From positions 9,747-46,923 of the forward strand of contig NVWA01000041.1 in the NCBI GenBank assembly GCA_002746535.1: a DNA stretch of 37,177 bases. Reading direction: 5' to 3'. The position numbers and the translations under genes are program-made. This document shows positions 1-9,278 of this stretch, one piece after another. The DNA comes from Planctomycetota bacterium (lineage in GTDB: Bacteria > Planctomycetota > GCA-2746535). Each line of letters starts with the position of its first letter. The stretch's first letter is position 1. A model generated the notes under the pieces. That model did not search any database and had not been told where the DNA came from. It saw only the letters and a list, made by a program, of their open reading frames with translations.

Positions 1-3000
1 TTTTTGAACACCATGACCAATGATGAAGGTCAGCCTGTGGTTGTTGGCGAGGTGATTAACTCGGATTTTTCAAGGATATTCGCCCGGCGCCTGGAAAGCG
101 TATTGCGTTACACTGAGATTGACCCGGACGGAAACCGGACATATTCAATGGTCGACGTGGCGTCCATGGACGAGCTTTTTAGATTGGAGCATGGCCGAAT
201 TATCGCTAAAATCAATACTGCATCTATAGGGATCAGCAGCAGCCCTATCGACATATTAAGACACCATATTCACGAAGCTGGGTTTACAACTCTAGAAGTA
301 ACCGGTCGCGACCGCCAGCTTAAGTTTGTTGGTAAAGACAAGGCCGAAATTCAGGCACGCATGAAGGTCGCGGCGAACGACGCTTTCCGACAGTTCAACG
401 ACAACGAAATCGATTGCCTTCTAATAAATCAGTCGGGAAGTACTGGCGCTTCTGCCCACGCCAAGTCAACACCAAAGGTGCCCAATGATAAAGTTAAGCC
501 GCGGGCAATGATTATCCTTCAGCCCGAGCTGAATATCAATACTGAAATCCAGAAGCGGGGCCGGATCAATAGAACCGGGCAAATCTACAAGCCAGAGTAC
601 GACTATGTGGTAAGCTCCATCCCTGCAGAGAAGCGTCTGATGATGATGCTCCAAAAGAAATTAAAATCGTTAGACGCCAATGTGAGCTCCAACCAAAAGG
701 AGTCTAAAAAGGTGATCAACGTTCAGGACTTCTTAAACAAGTACGGCGACACTATCGCCGAACAATACTTGCGTGACAACCCGCTGATCAATATACAGAT
801 CGGCGACCCACTGAAGCTTCAGGAGCTGGAAGAGGGTGAGACTAGCGACGTTCTGGACGCCGCTCAGAAAGTCTCTGGCCGCGTGGCTATACTACCTATT
901 AAGGATCAGGAGAATTTCTATAACGACATGGGCGACCGGTATGTAGCGCTTGTTGAGTACCTAATCCAGACCGGCGAGTACGACCTGGAGGTGGAGAACA
1001 TGAACCTCGAAGCCAAGACGCTCGAAAAGGAGATTGTAATTGTTGGTAAGGGTGGCGACAGTGTATTTGGTCGACACTCAATACTTGAAAAGTGTGAGGT
1101 AAATAATCTTAGAAAGCCGTTTACAAAAGAAGAGGTAGATGGATTAATCAAAGCCAGCCTGGACGGCCAAGAGCCGCTAAAGCTGCAGCAAAGCATTATC
1201 AACAAGTACGAGAAGTTTGTAAAGTTCCACCTCGACACCGATCTAGCTGAGAACACCGAACATTACGCTACTCTGACCGCTAACGTGGCCAAGGAAAAGA
1301 AGATTCTCGACATTACGGATTCCGCCGACCTCTCTCGGGCTATTGTTGAGCGTAAAGAGGCGCTGGAGTCTGCTAGGTCAGAAATATCTACTCGTATTAT
1401 TAAGATATCCAATAACAAATCGGAGAACATTATGCGTGCGCTGAACTTCTACCACGTTGGTAAAGTTGTGGGGTATCCAGGCGTAACCTACGGCGACGAC
1501 GGCACCTACTATAAAGGGGTGTTTGTCGGGTTTGATATTAACGACAGCGCCAAGAATCCTTACGCGCCTTCTGCCATGAAAATAAGGGTAGCCATACTCA
1601 GCAGCCAGCGCTATATTGCCGTGCCGGTATCGAAGTTTGAGATCGTTACGGCAATTCGCGCCATTACCTATGAGAGTATTTATGACGACGACCAGCAAAC
1701 CTTACTGGAGCGCTGGGACGAGCTGGCCGCTGAAAAATCAGCCGACAGAACACGTCGGTATATTATCACCGGCAATATCCTGCAGGCTTTTGGAAACAAA
1801 GACTATAAGGGTAGCTTGATTAGTTATACAACCGACTCAAATAGTGTTAAGAAAGGCATCCTTTTACCAGAAGGGTTCAGCACGGATGCCAACTACCGTA
1901 CCGGCAAAGAAGCCATGCGCATTACCGTTCCCATCATCAAGGCATTGCCCATCATTAAATCAATGGTTCAAGGCCGGTCGATCACTACAACCGACGGCTT
2001 TGGAATCTATAAGAGCTGGGGTGGATTTAGAATATCGGTACCGGCGTCTAAAAAGAAGGGCGGAAAGTTTTTCTTGGATAAGACAATATTAAAACTAACG
2101 ACCGATGGCCTGTTTAACAAGTCGGGTTCACAAATGATAGCCACCGTGGAGGAGGGTAAAATTCCCAATCTTGTTAAATATTTACAAGACCAGTTCAACA
2201 GCTCAGTAGAGCTTATCCCTCAGGAATTCGACAAGATCAAAGGTGATATTGAAATTAAAGACTACGCCGACGAAGAAACTACAGTAACGGAGCAAGACCA
2301 GTTCTTAAATGAATTGACCGAAGAGGCCGCCGCTGAAGAGGCCGCACGTGAGGCCGCGGAAGCTGAAAAGGCCATGGAAGACGAAGCCGCCGCTGCTGAG
2401 CAGGCGCGGCTAAAGGAGCAAGAGTTGGCAGACAGGGAAAAAGAATTGGAGCTGGAAAAACAAAAACTCGAAGCGGCCAAAAAGATGCTGAACCTTGCCA
2501 GGCTCATGCAGGGCAAAGAGCTGTTGATGGCTCTTGGCGGCAAGACCGAAGATGTGCCGGTTACGGAGCATATGGAAAGCCACGGCATAGTTTCCTTTCC
2601 TCCAGGGTTCACCGATGCCGATAAAATGGAGCACTCAGTTGTTGTCCGGGGTGGGTTTAAAAATACCAGACTTGGCTATACTATGGAGGCCAGGGACTAT
2701 CTGGTAATAGAGGACAGGGATTATCTGGTATTTGAAGACAACCAACCTGAGCGCAATACATTTAACATGTTGGACTATACCACCCAGGAGAAGGTGTGGT
2801 ATTGGGCGAATGACGGCGTGCCGATATACGAAGACTTTACATTCAAAACCCATAAGACCAAAACCGAGGCCATGAAGCACAACGCGCCGATCTATAAGGG
2901 TCGCGGTTACAAGCTTGTAAAGGGAAGGGTGTTTGAGTATCAGCTTTACCATGTAACTGAAGCGTCGGGCGACCTTTCTCCAGGCGACCTTACGATTAAA

Positions 3001-4326
3001 GAGAGCGTCTTTAGCCTTAAGGTTCCTGACAACTACTTGTTGGAACAAGAGCTTGCTGAGCCTATTGTCGAAGACATGCGAGCTGGGGCAAACACCGCTC
3101 CAGACAACCTTGGCAAGCCATGGAAAGCGCTGTCATATTACTACCTTGAAATCCCTTGGTCTGCGGCTATATTCAACCGAGGATATTCAATAGCGGTAAC
3201 TTCTGGTCTTACAGAGCAGCAGGCTCGGGATTTAGTTGAGAGCCAGTTTGGCGGGCAAATTACATTCGCGGCCATACGTGGGACTCAGAGCCTTTTAAAG
3301 CGAGAGGGTGTTGTCGACGAGCACTACCTGGAAAGCCGTGGCCGTGGTGGGTTAATCAAGGCACCAGTTCAAAACCTAATCGACCGGGCCAACGCTTGGA
3401 TTGGGATGGCCCAGAAACATGAGATATACGGCGTTGAAACCGAAAGTACTTGGGAATCTGTTTACGATTATGACCTGGTAGAGGTGAAAGGCAAGTATGT
3501 ATATGTTGTTCGTCGAGATCCTTACAAAACTGAGGGCGAGGTAAAGAGCCGCTACAATACGAACAACCAAGTCCATCTCGACGATCTAAAATATGACCTT
3601 CGCGCTATTGCCCGAGAGATCAAGAAGGGTTTTCGCAAAGAGGGCAAGAGGGATTTATTAAAGGATCTGGAATATGGTGGCCGCGTTCCAAACCAGAGTA
3701 TGCACCACGGCAAATTCGGAGAGTGGGTTGACCACGTTTTTATTATTCATAAGGACGACACGCCATTGACCGACTTTAACGGCTTGACGCACGACCAGGC
3801 TCAGGAGCTATACATCACCCACCAGGGCGACCCGAACACGGAGATAATCAACTGGGATCGAAACAAGTTTGACCCGAGTGGTTGCGTAACCGACCATGAA
3901 GGTATTAAAATGCACTTTGGCAAATATGAAAGCGGGGGCATTGTATCTCCAGCAACCCTGCAAGCCGAGATTAAGGAGCAGATCGGTAAGCTCATGCGCG
4001 CTATTTCATGCGCCACCACCAAGACCGATGCGTATAAACTGCAGGAAGAGATTAAAGTACTGGAAGAGCGGCTGAACTTTATAGATGAACCTAGAACTCT
4101 TGAAATAACCGCCGCCAATGTATTTGAGCATGCGGACCCAACCGAGACTGAAGAGTACGACAATATAGCTCTCAGCGTGGAGAACTACGACAACGGCACC
4201 ACGACATTAAAGGAAACCGGCTACGATAATCCTGAGGCGTTCTACGCGGCCATGGAAGACATGAAGGTTGCCGCAATCGAAGATTTAACTAAAACTGTTA
4301 GGTGTCGGCTGAGCCAGCTACAATAA
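1..4326 (+). CDS. Strawberry-notch-like SF2 helicase C-terminal domain fused to a long coiled-coil/unknown C-terminus (5' partial)
   Basis: The reading frame is open to the left edge, so the start and the ATP-binding RecA lobe lie outside the window; at least 1440 residues are visible, counted from codon 4. Residues 1-230 look like the second lobe of an SF2 helicase: NQSGSTGAS near 142-150 and the arginine-finger motif QKRGRINRTGQ at 183-193. That motif VI, followed by a short acidic/aromatic strand and a KRL-like helix, is typical of strawberry-notch family helicases carried by large phages and plasmids. Residues about 765-850 form a Glu/Ala/Lys-rich coiled coil. The last 550 residues are not recognised; they include a short KYESGGIV segment of a type seen in other phage giant proteins. 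It probably remodels DNA or nucleoprotein during replication. The helicase call is fairly secure; the role of the C-terminal half is unknown. Confidence 0.75.
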   Translation, partial: FLNTMTNDEGQPVVVGEVINSDFSRIFARRLESVLRYTEIDPDGNRTYSMVDVASMDELFRLEHGRIIAKINTASIGISSSPIDILRHHIHEAGFTTLEVTGRDRQLKFVGKDKAEIQARMKVAANDAFRQFNDNEIDCLLINQSGSTGASAHAKSTPKVPNDKVKPRAMIILQPELNINTEIQKRGRINRTGQIYKPEYDYVVSSIPAEKRLMMMLQKKLKSLDANVSSNQKESKKVINVQDFLNKYGDTIAEQYLRDNPLINIQIGDPLKLQELEEGETSDVLDAAQKVSGRVAILPIKDQENFYNDMGDRYVALVEYLIQTGEYDLEVENMNLEAKTLEKEIVIVGKGGDSVFGRHSILEKCEVNNLRKPFTKEEVDGLIKASLDGQEPLKLQQSIINKYEKFVKFHLDTDLAENTEHYATLTANVAKEKKILDITDSADLSRAIVERKEALESARSEISTRIIKISNNKSENIMRALNFYHVGKVVGYPGVTYGDDGTYYKGVFVGFDINDSAKNPYAPSAMKIRVAILSSQRYIAVPVSKFEIVTAIRAITYESIYDDDQQTLLERWDELAAEKSADRTRRYIITGNILQAFGNKDYKGSLISYTTDSNSVKKGILLPEGFSTDANYRTGKEAMRITVPIIKALPIIKSMVQGRSITTTDGFGIYKSWGGFRISVPASKKKGGKFFLDKTILKLTTDGLFNKSGSQMIATVEEGKIPNLVKYLQDQFNSSVELIPQEFDKIKGDIEIKDYADEETTVTEQDQFLNELTEEAAAEEAAREAAEAEKAMEDEAAAAEQARLKEQELADREKELELEKQKLEAAKKMLNLARLMQGKELLMALGGKTEDVPVTEHMESHGIVSFPPGFTDADKMEHSVVVRGGFKNTRLGYTMEARDYLVIEDRDYLVFEDNQPERNTFNMLDYTTQEKVWYWANDGVPIYEDFTFKTHKTKTEAMKHNAPIYKGRGYKLVKGRVFEYQLYHVTEASGDLSPGDLTIKESVFSLKVPDNYLLEQELAEPIVEDMRAGANTAPDNLGKPWKALSYYYLEIPWSAAIFNRGYSIAVTSGLTEQQARDLVESQFGGQITFAAIRGTQSLLKREGVVDEHYLESRGRGGLIKAPVQNLIDRANAWIGMAQKHEIYGVETESTWESVYDYDLVEVKGKYVYVVRRDPYKTEGEVKSRYNTNNQVHLDDLKYDLRAIAREIKKGFRKEGKRDLLKDLEYGGRVPNQSMHHGKFGEWVDHVFIIHKDDTPLTDFNGLTHDQAQELYITHQGDPNTEIINWDRNKFDPSGCVTDHEGIKMHFGKYESGGIVSPATLQAEIKEQIGKLMRAISCATTKTDAYKLQEEIKVLEERLNFIDEPRTLEITAANVFEHADPTETEEYDNIALSVENYDNGTTTLKETGYDNPEAFYAAMEDMKVAAIEDLTKTVRCRLSQLQ

Positions 4327-4361
4327 ACAGAGTGTAAATAATATTGACTAACTTTATAACT

Positions 4362-6296
4362 ATGGACCAAGAAAAAATAGCATGCCAACCTAGCGCAACG
4401 GCTCTGGTCGGCAGAGGCAAAACACAGACTAGCCCTAAGGAGTTTCTCTCGGCGCTTAACATGAGAGAACTTTCAGCACCGGTACGCGAGTATATTGAGC
4501 GCGAACTACTGGGTGATATAAGCATAGATCTACTTAGCGAAACCGACCCGGAGTTTATTGAGGTTAAAGAATTAATTGAAAAGAACTTTCCAAAGGCGTT
4601 GCCGTCTGTAGGCGCAGCGCTCAATAAAGAGGACTACGCAACCGCCATTAGCGGCCTACAGGTTATGGCAGCAACGCTCGAAGGAGAAAAGAAGCAGGAG
4701 TATCAGGACGTTATTGACGGCCTTAAGATTATCATGGACATGGCACCAGTGGCACCCACAGAACCAGCCAAGCCTACTGCGTCAACCGGGGATTACCAAT
4801 GGGGTATTGTCGCGACACTAAACAGCGGTGTGTCAAAAACCGTTGACAGGTTTGAAAGCAGAAGGCTTGCAAGAGATGGCCACCACAAGTTTAAAGACAA
4901 TCCGGCTGAATATACGTCCAGGTGGCCAAAGCCACTAAAGGCTGCCGACTTCACTTCCTCGAAGATCAGCAACGACCCAGCACTACTGAACTTATTGGCC
5001 AAGCATGGCGCTAAAACGAGCACCGGCTATGGAGACATGACCCCCCAGCAAGTATGGGATTCATGGGATCAAGGACAGAAGAACCATTTTTTACAAGACC
5101 ATCGTCCCGTTGACATGTCCCACGAACAGGCATTAAGAGACAACTATGCTAACCTCGTCTTGGCGATGAGAGAAAAGCTTAAAAAGCACCTTGACAGCCC
5201 AGTATATAAGGACGGCGGCAAAACCAGCTCAGTAATCGATGCAGTAAAGGCGTCCATAAAAGATGCGCTGAGTAGTGACCCGCAAAAGGATTGGAAGCAA
5301 TCGCTGGCCGACGCATCCGATTCTCTGCACACGATAGATGAAAAGTTATACCAAGATGAAGAGTTATACCCGTTTGACAGGAAATCGATAACGGCGATTC
5401 AATACTCTTTAAACGATGCCGCCAAAACCTCTCCTTCGCATAGCGATTGGAGAGACTCGCTAGAGGACGCATTAGACCTATTGAACGAACTAACACCTAT
5501 AACTAAAGGTGGCAAAGCAACGATCCCAGAGAACTTCAAAAAAGCCTTGGTGTCTCAAGATTACGTTTACTTCGTTGACCCAGATGAAGGCGACGAAAGC
5601 GGAAACACCATTATGGTTAGCCGATTAGACGGCCATTTAGTTAGCGACAATTACATGGCCAGCGACAGTTTGGCCGGCACTATTGCGGACAATGATTACA
5701 GCTGGTTGAGCACTGAAATGGAATACAATGTCACTGAGATCAAAAAAGAAGCTGAGCGATTTACACTCTCTGGAAAACTCTTTGCCCAAGACCAGTTTAG
5801 TGAGGCTGGTGACACACTGACCCAAGCGCTTTACGATACATTTGGCGGCGACAAAGGCAAAATTCATAACCGCGTCATGCAACTAAATATCGTTGAAAAC
5901 TCAGTCAGTCTGGATGATCCTGCGGTGCAGGGTATTGCACGCCACGTAAAAGGTGATTCACAGAATGTACGCAACGCCATTAACGAGGCACTCGGTGGAT
6001 CCTTATATCTTAAGGACTATTTAAAGGATGGCGGACGCACCGATTACGCCGCGAAATGTCCCGTAGGAAGGATTATTCAAAGCGTCATGTTCGACAAAAC
6101 GAAATTCAGTAAGGCGCAGGCCAAAGCATGGGCCAAGAGCCACAGCTTTAAGTATGGAAAAGTATTAGAAAGTAAGAATTATTGGCGGGCTCGTCAAAAA
6201 CCATCCACAAATTTTATCAAAAAATCAATCAAAACCACTACCTTCACCGATGGAATTAAGGCCACTCATGGCTGCCTACAGGTAAGGTACCGTTAA
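4362..6296 (+). CDS. Phage-type protein with C-terminal 'AWAK...YWRARQ' domain
   Basis: This 644-residue protein starts at the ATG in 'aactATGgacc'. An in-frame TTG 18 bases upstream is less likely. It follows the helicase gene by 35 bases in the same direction. The middle is charged and helical, with no membrane segment. The last 79 residues contain AKAWAKSHSFKYGK, NYWRARQKPS and FTDGIKATHG. That order resembles a short domain recurrent at the C-termini of phage proteins, including some head-maturation and DNA-metabolism proteins, with the pattern AWLK-x-HGFK ... YYRxRQ ... GI. Its biochemical function is not established. Residues 120-140 are Pro/Thr-rich and act as a linker. It could be a virion or a replication-associated protein; I cannot choose between them. 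Confidence 0.7.
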   Translation: MDQEKIACQPSATALVGRGKTQTSPKEFLSALNMRELSAPVREYIERELLGDISIDLLSETDPEFIEVKELIEKNFPKALPSVGAALNKEDYATAISGLQVMAATLEGEKKQEYQDVIDGLKIIMDMAPVAPTEPAKPTASTGDYQWGIVATLNSGVSKTVDRFESRRLARDGHHKFKDNPAEYTSRWPKPLKAADFTSSKISNDPALLNLLAKHGAKTSTGYGDMTPQQVWDSWDQGQKNHFLQDHRPVDMSHEQALRDNYANLVLAMREKLKKHLDSPVYKDGGKTSSVIDAVKASIKDALSSDPQKDWKQSLADASDSLHTIDEKLYQDEELYPFDRKSITAIQYSLNDAAKTSPSHSDWRDSLEDALDLLNELTPITKGGKATIPENFKKALVSQDYVYFVDPDEGDESGNTIMVSRLDGHLVSDNYMASDSLAGTIADNDYSWLSTEMEYNVTEIKKEAERFTLSGKLFAQDQFSEAGDTLTQALYDTFGGDKGKIHNRVMQLNIVENSVSLDDPAVQGIARHVKGDSQNVRNAINEALGGSLYLKDYLKDGGRTDYAAKCPVGRIIQSVMFDKTKFSKAQAKAWAKSHSFKYGKVLESKNYWRARQKPSTNFIKKSIKTTTFTDGIKATHGCLQVRYR

Positions 6297-6308
6297 AAAC
6301 CAAACGTT

Positions 6309-6905
6309 ATGCCAGGACTAAAAGAACAAATTGCGACACTGGAAAAAGCATTAAAAAGCCCAGTTTTACCCGAAGACTTGAAGGGTGATATGAAGAAGAA
6401 GCTCGAAGAGTTACAGGACGCGCTAAAAAAAGCAGACCCACCAATACCAGCTAAGCCAGCGCCGCCCAAGCAAAAAAAGGCGAAGACAAAGAAACCGGCG
6501 GCCAAACTAAGAGCCCGCCAAAGCGCGGAAGATTCCAAGAAAACTGAGGACAAATACAAGAAGCGCCGAGCGAGATCTCTAGATAAGGGCGTCCGAAAGC
6601 CACTTGACCGGCGGCTTACGGACAAGTCTGCGAAACCAGCGCCATCTACCACATCCAAGGTGAGCACAGAGCTACAGGAAGCTCGGGAAATGGTACAGAA
6701 GGCCAATCAGATAATGAGCAGGCTTTCAATGGAAGTTCCAGACGAAGCTAAGCTTCGCGCTGAAATCAAAGCCGACTTACTTAAAGACAAAGACTTTATT
6801 GCGGGAATCAAAAAGGATGTACGCAAAGAGGTGAAAGCCGAAATCCTTGCGAACCTTAGAAAACTCAAAAAGGGCGGAAAGACCGCCAGGGGCAGTAAAA
6901 AATAG
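6309..6905 (+). CDS. Basic Lys/Arg-rich coiled-coil protein, probably nucleic-acid binding
   Basis: This 198-residue protein begins 12 bases after the previous stop. An N-terminal helix (residues 1-40) is followed by a Pro/Lys-rich linker (about 44-65) and a strongly basic patch (about 66-105, including KYKKRRARSLDKG). A second predicted coiled coil spans about 115-190, and the tail is Lys/Gly-rich. There is no membrane segment and no catalytic motif. The composition suggests DNA binding or compaction, or scaffolding, but no family is recognised. It lies between the helicase block and another Lys/Ala-rich protein, so a nucleoprotein role fits the neighbourhood. Confidence 0.65.
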   Translation: MPGLKEQIATLEKALKSPVLPEDLKGDMKKKLEELQDALKKADPPIPAKPAPPKQKKAKTKKPAAKLRARQSAEDSKKTEDKYKKRRARSLDKGVRKPLDRRLTDKSAKPAPSTTSKVSTELQEAREMVQKANQIMSRLSMEVPDEAKLRAEIKADLLKDKDFIAGIKKDVRKEVKAEILANLRKLKKGGKTARGSKK

Positions 6906-6945
6906 TAATTTTCAAACAATTAATCGTTAATAAATTCAACCACCA

Positions 6946-7494
6946 ATGGACAATCATAAAACATTAATCGAAAAGAATAAGGTCGATATTACAAAACTTC
7001 CTAAAGCCGTTCAGAATGCTATTGCCAAGTATGATGCCGAGGCCGCAAAAGGAGACGCCACGGACGAGGACACGCTTAAACGGCTGGACGAAACTATCTG
7101 GAGCGATATTGTAGACGCAACCGACGAAGAATCTGCAGAAGAGGCCGCTACCGCCAAGAAGAAGGAGGAAGATGCCGCTGCCAAGAAGAAGGAAGACGAC
7201 GCCACCGCCGCAAAAGCAAAAGAGGAGGAAGATGCCGCTGCCAAGAAGAAGGAAGACGACGCCACCGCCGCAAAAGCAAAAGAGGAAGAAGATGCCGCTG
7301 CCAAGAAGGAGGAAGACGACGCCACTGCCGCAAAAGCAAAAGAGGAAGACGCCGCCGCTGCCGCTGAAAAGAAGCGACAGGAGGAAGAAGCCGCTGCCGC
7401 GAAAGCAAAGGAGGACAAAAACAAACCATTCTATAGGCGACGTTTTGACAGAAATGATGCTGCGGAGAAAAACGCTGCAGGTAATCAAGAATAA
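6946..7494 (+). CDS. Ala/Lys/Glu-rich coiled-coil protein with 20-residue tandem repeats
   Basis: This 182-residue protein starts at the ATG in 'accaATGgac'. Residues 1-65 form an ordinary acidic N-terminal domain. Residues 66-165 are low-complexity Ala/Lys/Glu/Asp, with three near-perfect 20-residue repeats at 76-135 that start DAAAKKKEDDATAAKAKE. This should form a long single alpha helix or coiled coil, similar in composition to TolA domain II and other spacer helices. The C-terminus is basic (FYRRRFDRN). It overlaps the following gene by 41 bases. A spacer or scaffolding role is inferred from composition only. The repeat unit is 60 bases long, so copy number could vary between relatives. 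Confidence 0.65.
   Translation: MDNHKTLIEKNKVDITKLPKAVQNAIAKYDAEAAKGDATDEDTLKRLDETIWSDIVDATDEESAEEAATAKKKEEDAAAKKKEDDATAAKAKEEEDAAAKKKEDDATAAKAKEEEDAAAKKEEDDATAAKAKEEDAAAAAEKKRQEEEAAAAKAKEDKNKPFYRRRFDRNDAAEKNAAGNQE
7171..7350 (+). repeat. Tandem repeat, 60-bp unit, three copies
   Basis: Three adjacent 60-base units (7171-7230, 7231-7290, 7291-7350) are nearly identical, with decayed partial copies on both sides. The unit length is a multiple of three, so the coding frame is preserved. The repeat also keeps two other plus-strand frames and several minus-strand frames open, which creates misleading long ORFs across this stretch. Confidence 0.9.
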
Positions 7495-8038
7495 TTATAT
7501 AGCCTTGAAGCCGTCATTATTAGACGAGCAGGAATTGCTTCGGCTCGTCAAAGCCATGTATAAGGGAGTCCGGAAGTTTGGCGTTAAGCGAATTGAGATT
7601 AAGCTTAAGGGTTTGTTTAATTCCAAAGAAAGGAACAACTCAACCCTTGTGTCTAACAGAATCTTTAAAGAGATAACAACGGCTTATGGCATCTCCAAAG
7701 GAACGCTCATAACGACGAATAATCGCGGCAAAACAACTGAGGCAAAGGTTATGGCTATGATCCTGCATTACAAACATGCAGACATGACCCAAGACGATGT
7801 TGCGGCGCTCTTTTTAAGAGTCACGTCCTTGGTTCATCGAAGGCTAAGGTCATTTGACTATATAATCACCGGCGGAAAACAAAACAGGCCGCGCCACCAC
7901 GCGACGTATAGCAAGGTGTTTCATCAGATAACATTCATGCCAACGTATAGAGAAATTGAAAAAAGAATTGTAATCTTTAAGGAGAACCTAAATAAACCAC
8001 CTGATGACGACAAAAGACAAGAGGAAAAAAACAGTTAA
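7454..8038 (+). CDS. Small protein resembling DnaA domain IV (DNA-binding helix-turn-helix)
   Basis: This 194-residue protein starts at the tandem ATGATG at 7454. The frame is open further upstream only because of the 60-bp repeat, and that upstream part is a meaningless Arg/Pro-rich translation. Residues about 60-160 follow the pattern of DnaA domain IV: an IFKEITTAYGI helix, a basic NNRGKTTEAK stretch, the helix VMAMILHYKHADM, then DVAALF and SLVHRRLRSF, where DnaA has 'eIG..fG.rdHtTV.hA..ki', and a final EIEKRI helix. No AAA+ domain is present, so this is an orphan DNA-binding module. It may recognise the viral origin or act as a transcription regulator. The match is by eye. Its last 35 bases overlap the next gene. 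Confidence 0.6.
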   Translation: MMLRRKTLQVIKNNYIALKPSLLDEQELLRLVKAMYKGVRKFGVKRIEIKLKGLFNSKERNNSTLVSNRIFKEITTAYGISKGTLITTNNRGKTTEAKVMAMILHYKHADMTQDDVAALFLRVTSLVHRRLRSFDYIITGGKQNRPRHHATYSKVFHQITFMPTYREIEKRIVIFKENLNKPPDDDKRQEEKNS

Positions 8039-9272
8039 AGCGAAACCAGCTCAGCATGAACCAGTGGACAAAGGGCCGAACAAAGGCGGCCGCAAGCCAA
8101 AGCATAAAAGGACTAAGCCTATAATGTTGAAGCATGCTGAGGCTGCAACGTCAGGAGGCGACAAAAAACCCGACACTGCGACTCAAAAGGCAGACACTGA
8201 GCCTGTAAAAGCAAAAGAAAGCACGTCTAAGGCACCAGAACCAGCCCCAGCGCCTAAGCCAGCGGCAAAACCTGTACCAGTGACCTCAAGTCAAGACACA
8301 GATGGCGGAGCGGCATGGTCAGGAGATAAAGACGAGTCCGCGCCCGACCCATCACCACCAGCTCCAGAGCCTAGCCCCAACGGCGAAGCGTCGACGGAAC
8401 CAGAACCAGCGCCTCCAAACCCATTCTTAGCCGACCTGCCTGAGGACATATTCTCTGATAAAATGCCCGACAGAACACGGCCATTAGATGGAGAGGTCGA
8501 CGAAAAGAGTTATGCAAAAATTCCAGGCAGCAAGGGAAAAGAAGAGCCCGCAAAACCAGCGGCCGAAGGCGAAGAAAAGAAGGATGAATCCGATTCCAAA
8601 TTTGTAGCTACCCAAGGCGAAGACCCAAAGAAGGTTGTTGCCAAAAAGGATGATGAGCCCGAGTTGACGCCAGAGGAACGCAAGACCCAGGCGGAGCAAA
8701 CTGTTGGTATGATTCTTATGGGGTACGGCAAGATTCACTCTCTGACCAGATTCTTTGCCAAAAAGGACGACACCAAGCTTACTGAAATGCACCTGAAAGG
8801 CGAGATCAATCTTAAAAAGGAATTTCCACTTGCGGGAAAAACGGTAAGGGCGGATCAGTTTTTCCATACATACAATACAACCATCGACCGGGCTATCCAG
8901 GTAGATCCGGATTTTGAGGCCAAAATCAGGCCACCGTTAGAGCGCGTGGCTATTAAGCGTAATTGGTTGATAAACGACGAGCTGTATATCGGAATGTTGC
9001 TTGCCGAAGACCTTACAGAGAAAATATCATTATTAGTAGGCCTAAAGCTGAGTGCGGATACAATCTTAGAAAGTATACAAAACCCACGACAAGAGGAAGG
9101 AGCACCACAACCTGTAAGCAGCGAGCCACCACCACCTGCCAGCGGCAGGACACCCACAGGTTTTAGGATCGACGGTGAGATAACAGAAGTGGAAGAAGTA
9201 GAAGTGAAGGAAGAGGACAGATGGAGAGAGCCTGAGAATAGCAGTCGAGCCACTAAGCCATCAGCCGATTAA
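8004..9272 (+). CDS. Pro/Ala/Lys-rich protein with a conserved helical C-terminal domain and one QDxxGGAxWxGD motif
   Basis: This 422-residue protein starts at the ATG inside the end of the previous gene (35-base overlap). Residues 1-45 are Lys-rich and resemble a histone or AlgP tail. Residues 50-225 are low-complexity Pro/Ala/Glu/Lys, with the short motif SQDTDGGAAWSGD at 96-108. Residues about 226-365 form a folded, mostly helical domain (TPEERKTQAEQTVGMILMGY ... LNDEL-type helices); its family is not recognised. The acidic tail is Glu-rich. The same short motif occurs twice in the minus-strand protein at 11709-12500, so the two may bind a common partner. It ends 6 bases from the convergent ATPase gene. 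A scaffold, core or DNA-packaging accessory role is possible. Confidence 0.65.
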   Translation: MTTKDKRKKTVKAKPAQHEPVDKGPNKGGRKPKHKRTKPIMLKHAEAATSGGDKKPDTATQKADTEPVKAKESTSKAPEPAPAPKPAAKPVPVTSSQDTDGGAAWSGDKDESAPDPSPPAPEPSPNGEASTEPEPAPPNPFLADLPEDIFSDKMPDRTRPLDGEVDEKSYAKIPGSKGKEEPAKPAAEGEEKKDESDSKFVATQGEDPKKVVAKKDDEPELTPEERKTQAEQTVGMILMGYGKIHSLTRFFAKKDDTKLTEMHLKGEINLKKEFPLAGKTVRADQFFHTYNTTIDRAIQVDPDFEAKIRPPLERVAIKRNWLINDELYIGMLLAEDLTEKISLLVGLKLSADTILESIQNPRQEEGAPQPVSSEPPPPASGRTPTGFRIDGEITEVEEVEVKEEDRWREPENSSRATKPSAD

Positions 9273-9278
9273 TAAATC

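Noticed and set aside
4344..4361. TTG start upstream of the 644-residue protein
   Set aside because: ATG at 4362 has a good AT-rich leader; the TTG forms part of a TTGAC sequence that may be regulatory.
7172..7453. Upstream extension of the DnaA-like gene through the tandem repeat
   Set aside because: The Arg/Pro-rich translation is an alternate frame of the repeat; ATGATG at 7454 is the first sensible start.
6293..7488. Long minus-strand open frames opposite the basic and Lys/Ala-rich genes
   Set aside because: Ser/Phe/Ala-rich translations arise as mirror images of Lys/Glu/Ala codons and of the 60-bp repeat; no plausible protein pattern or start context.
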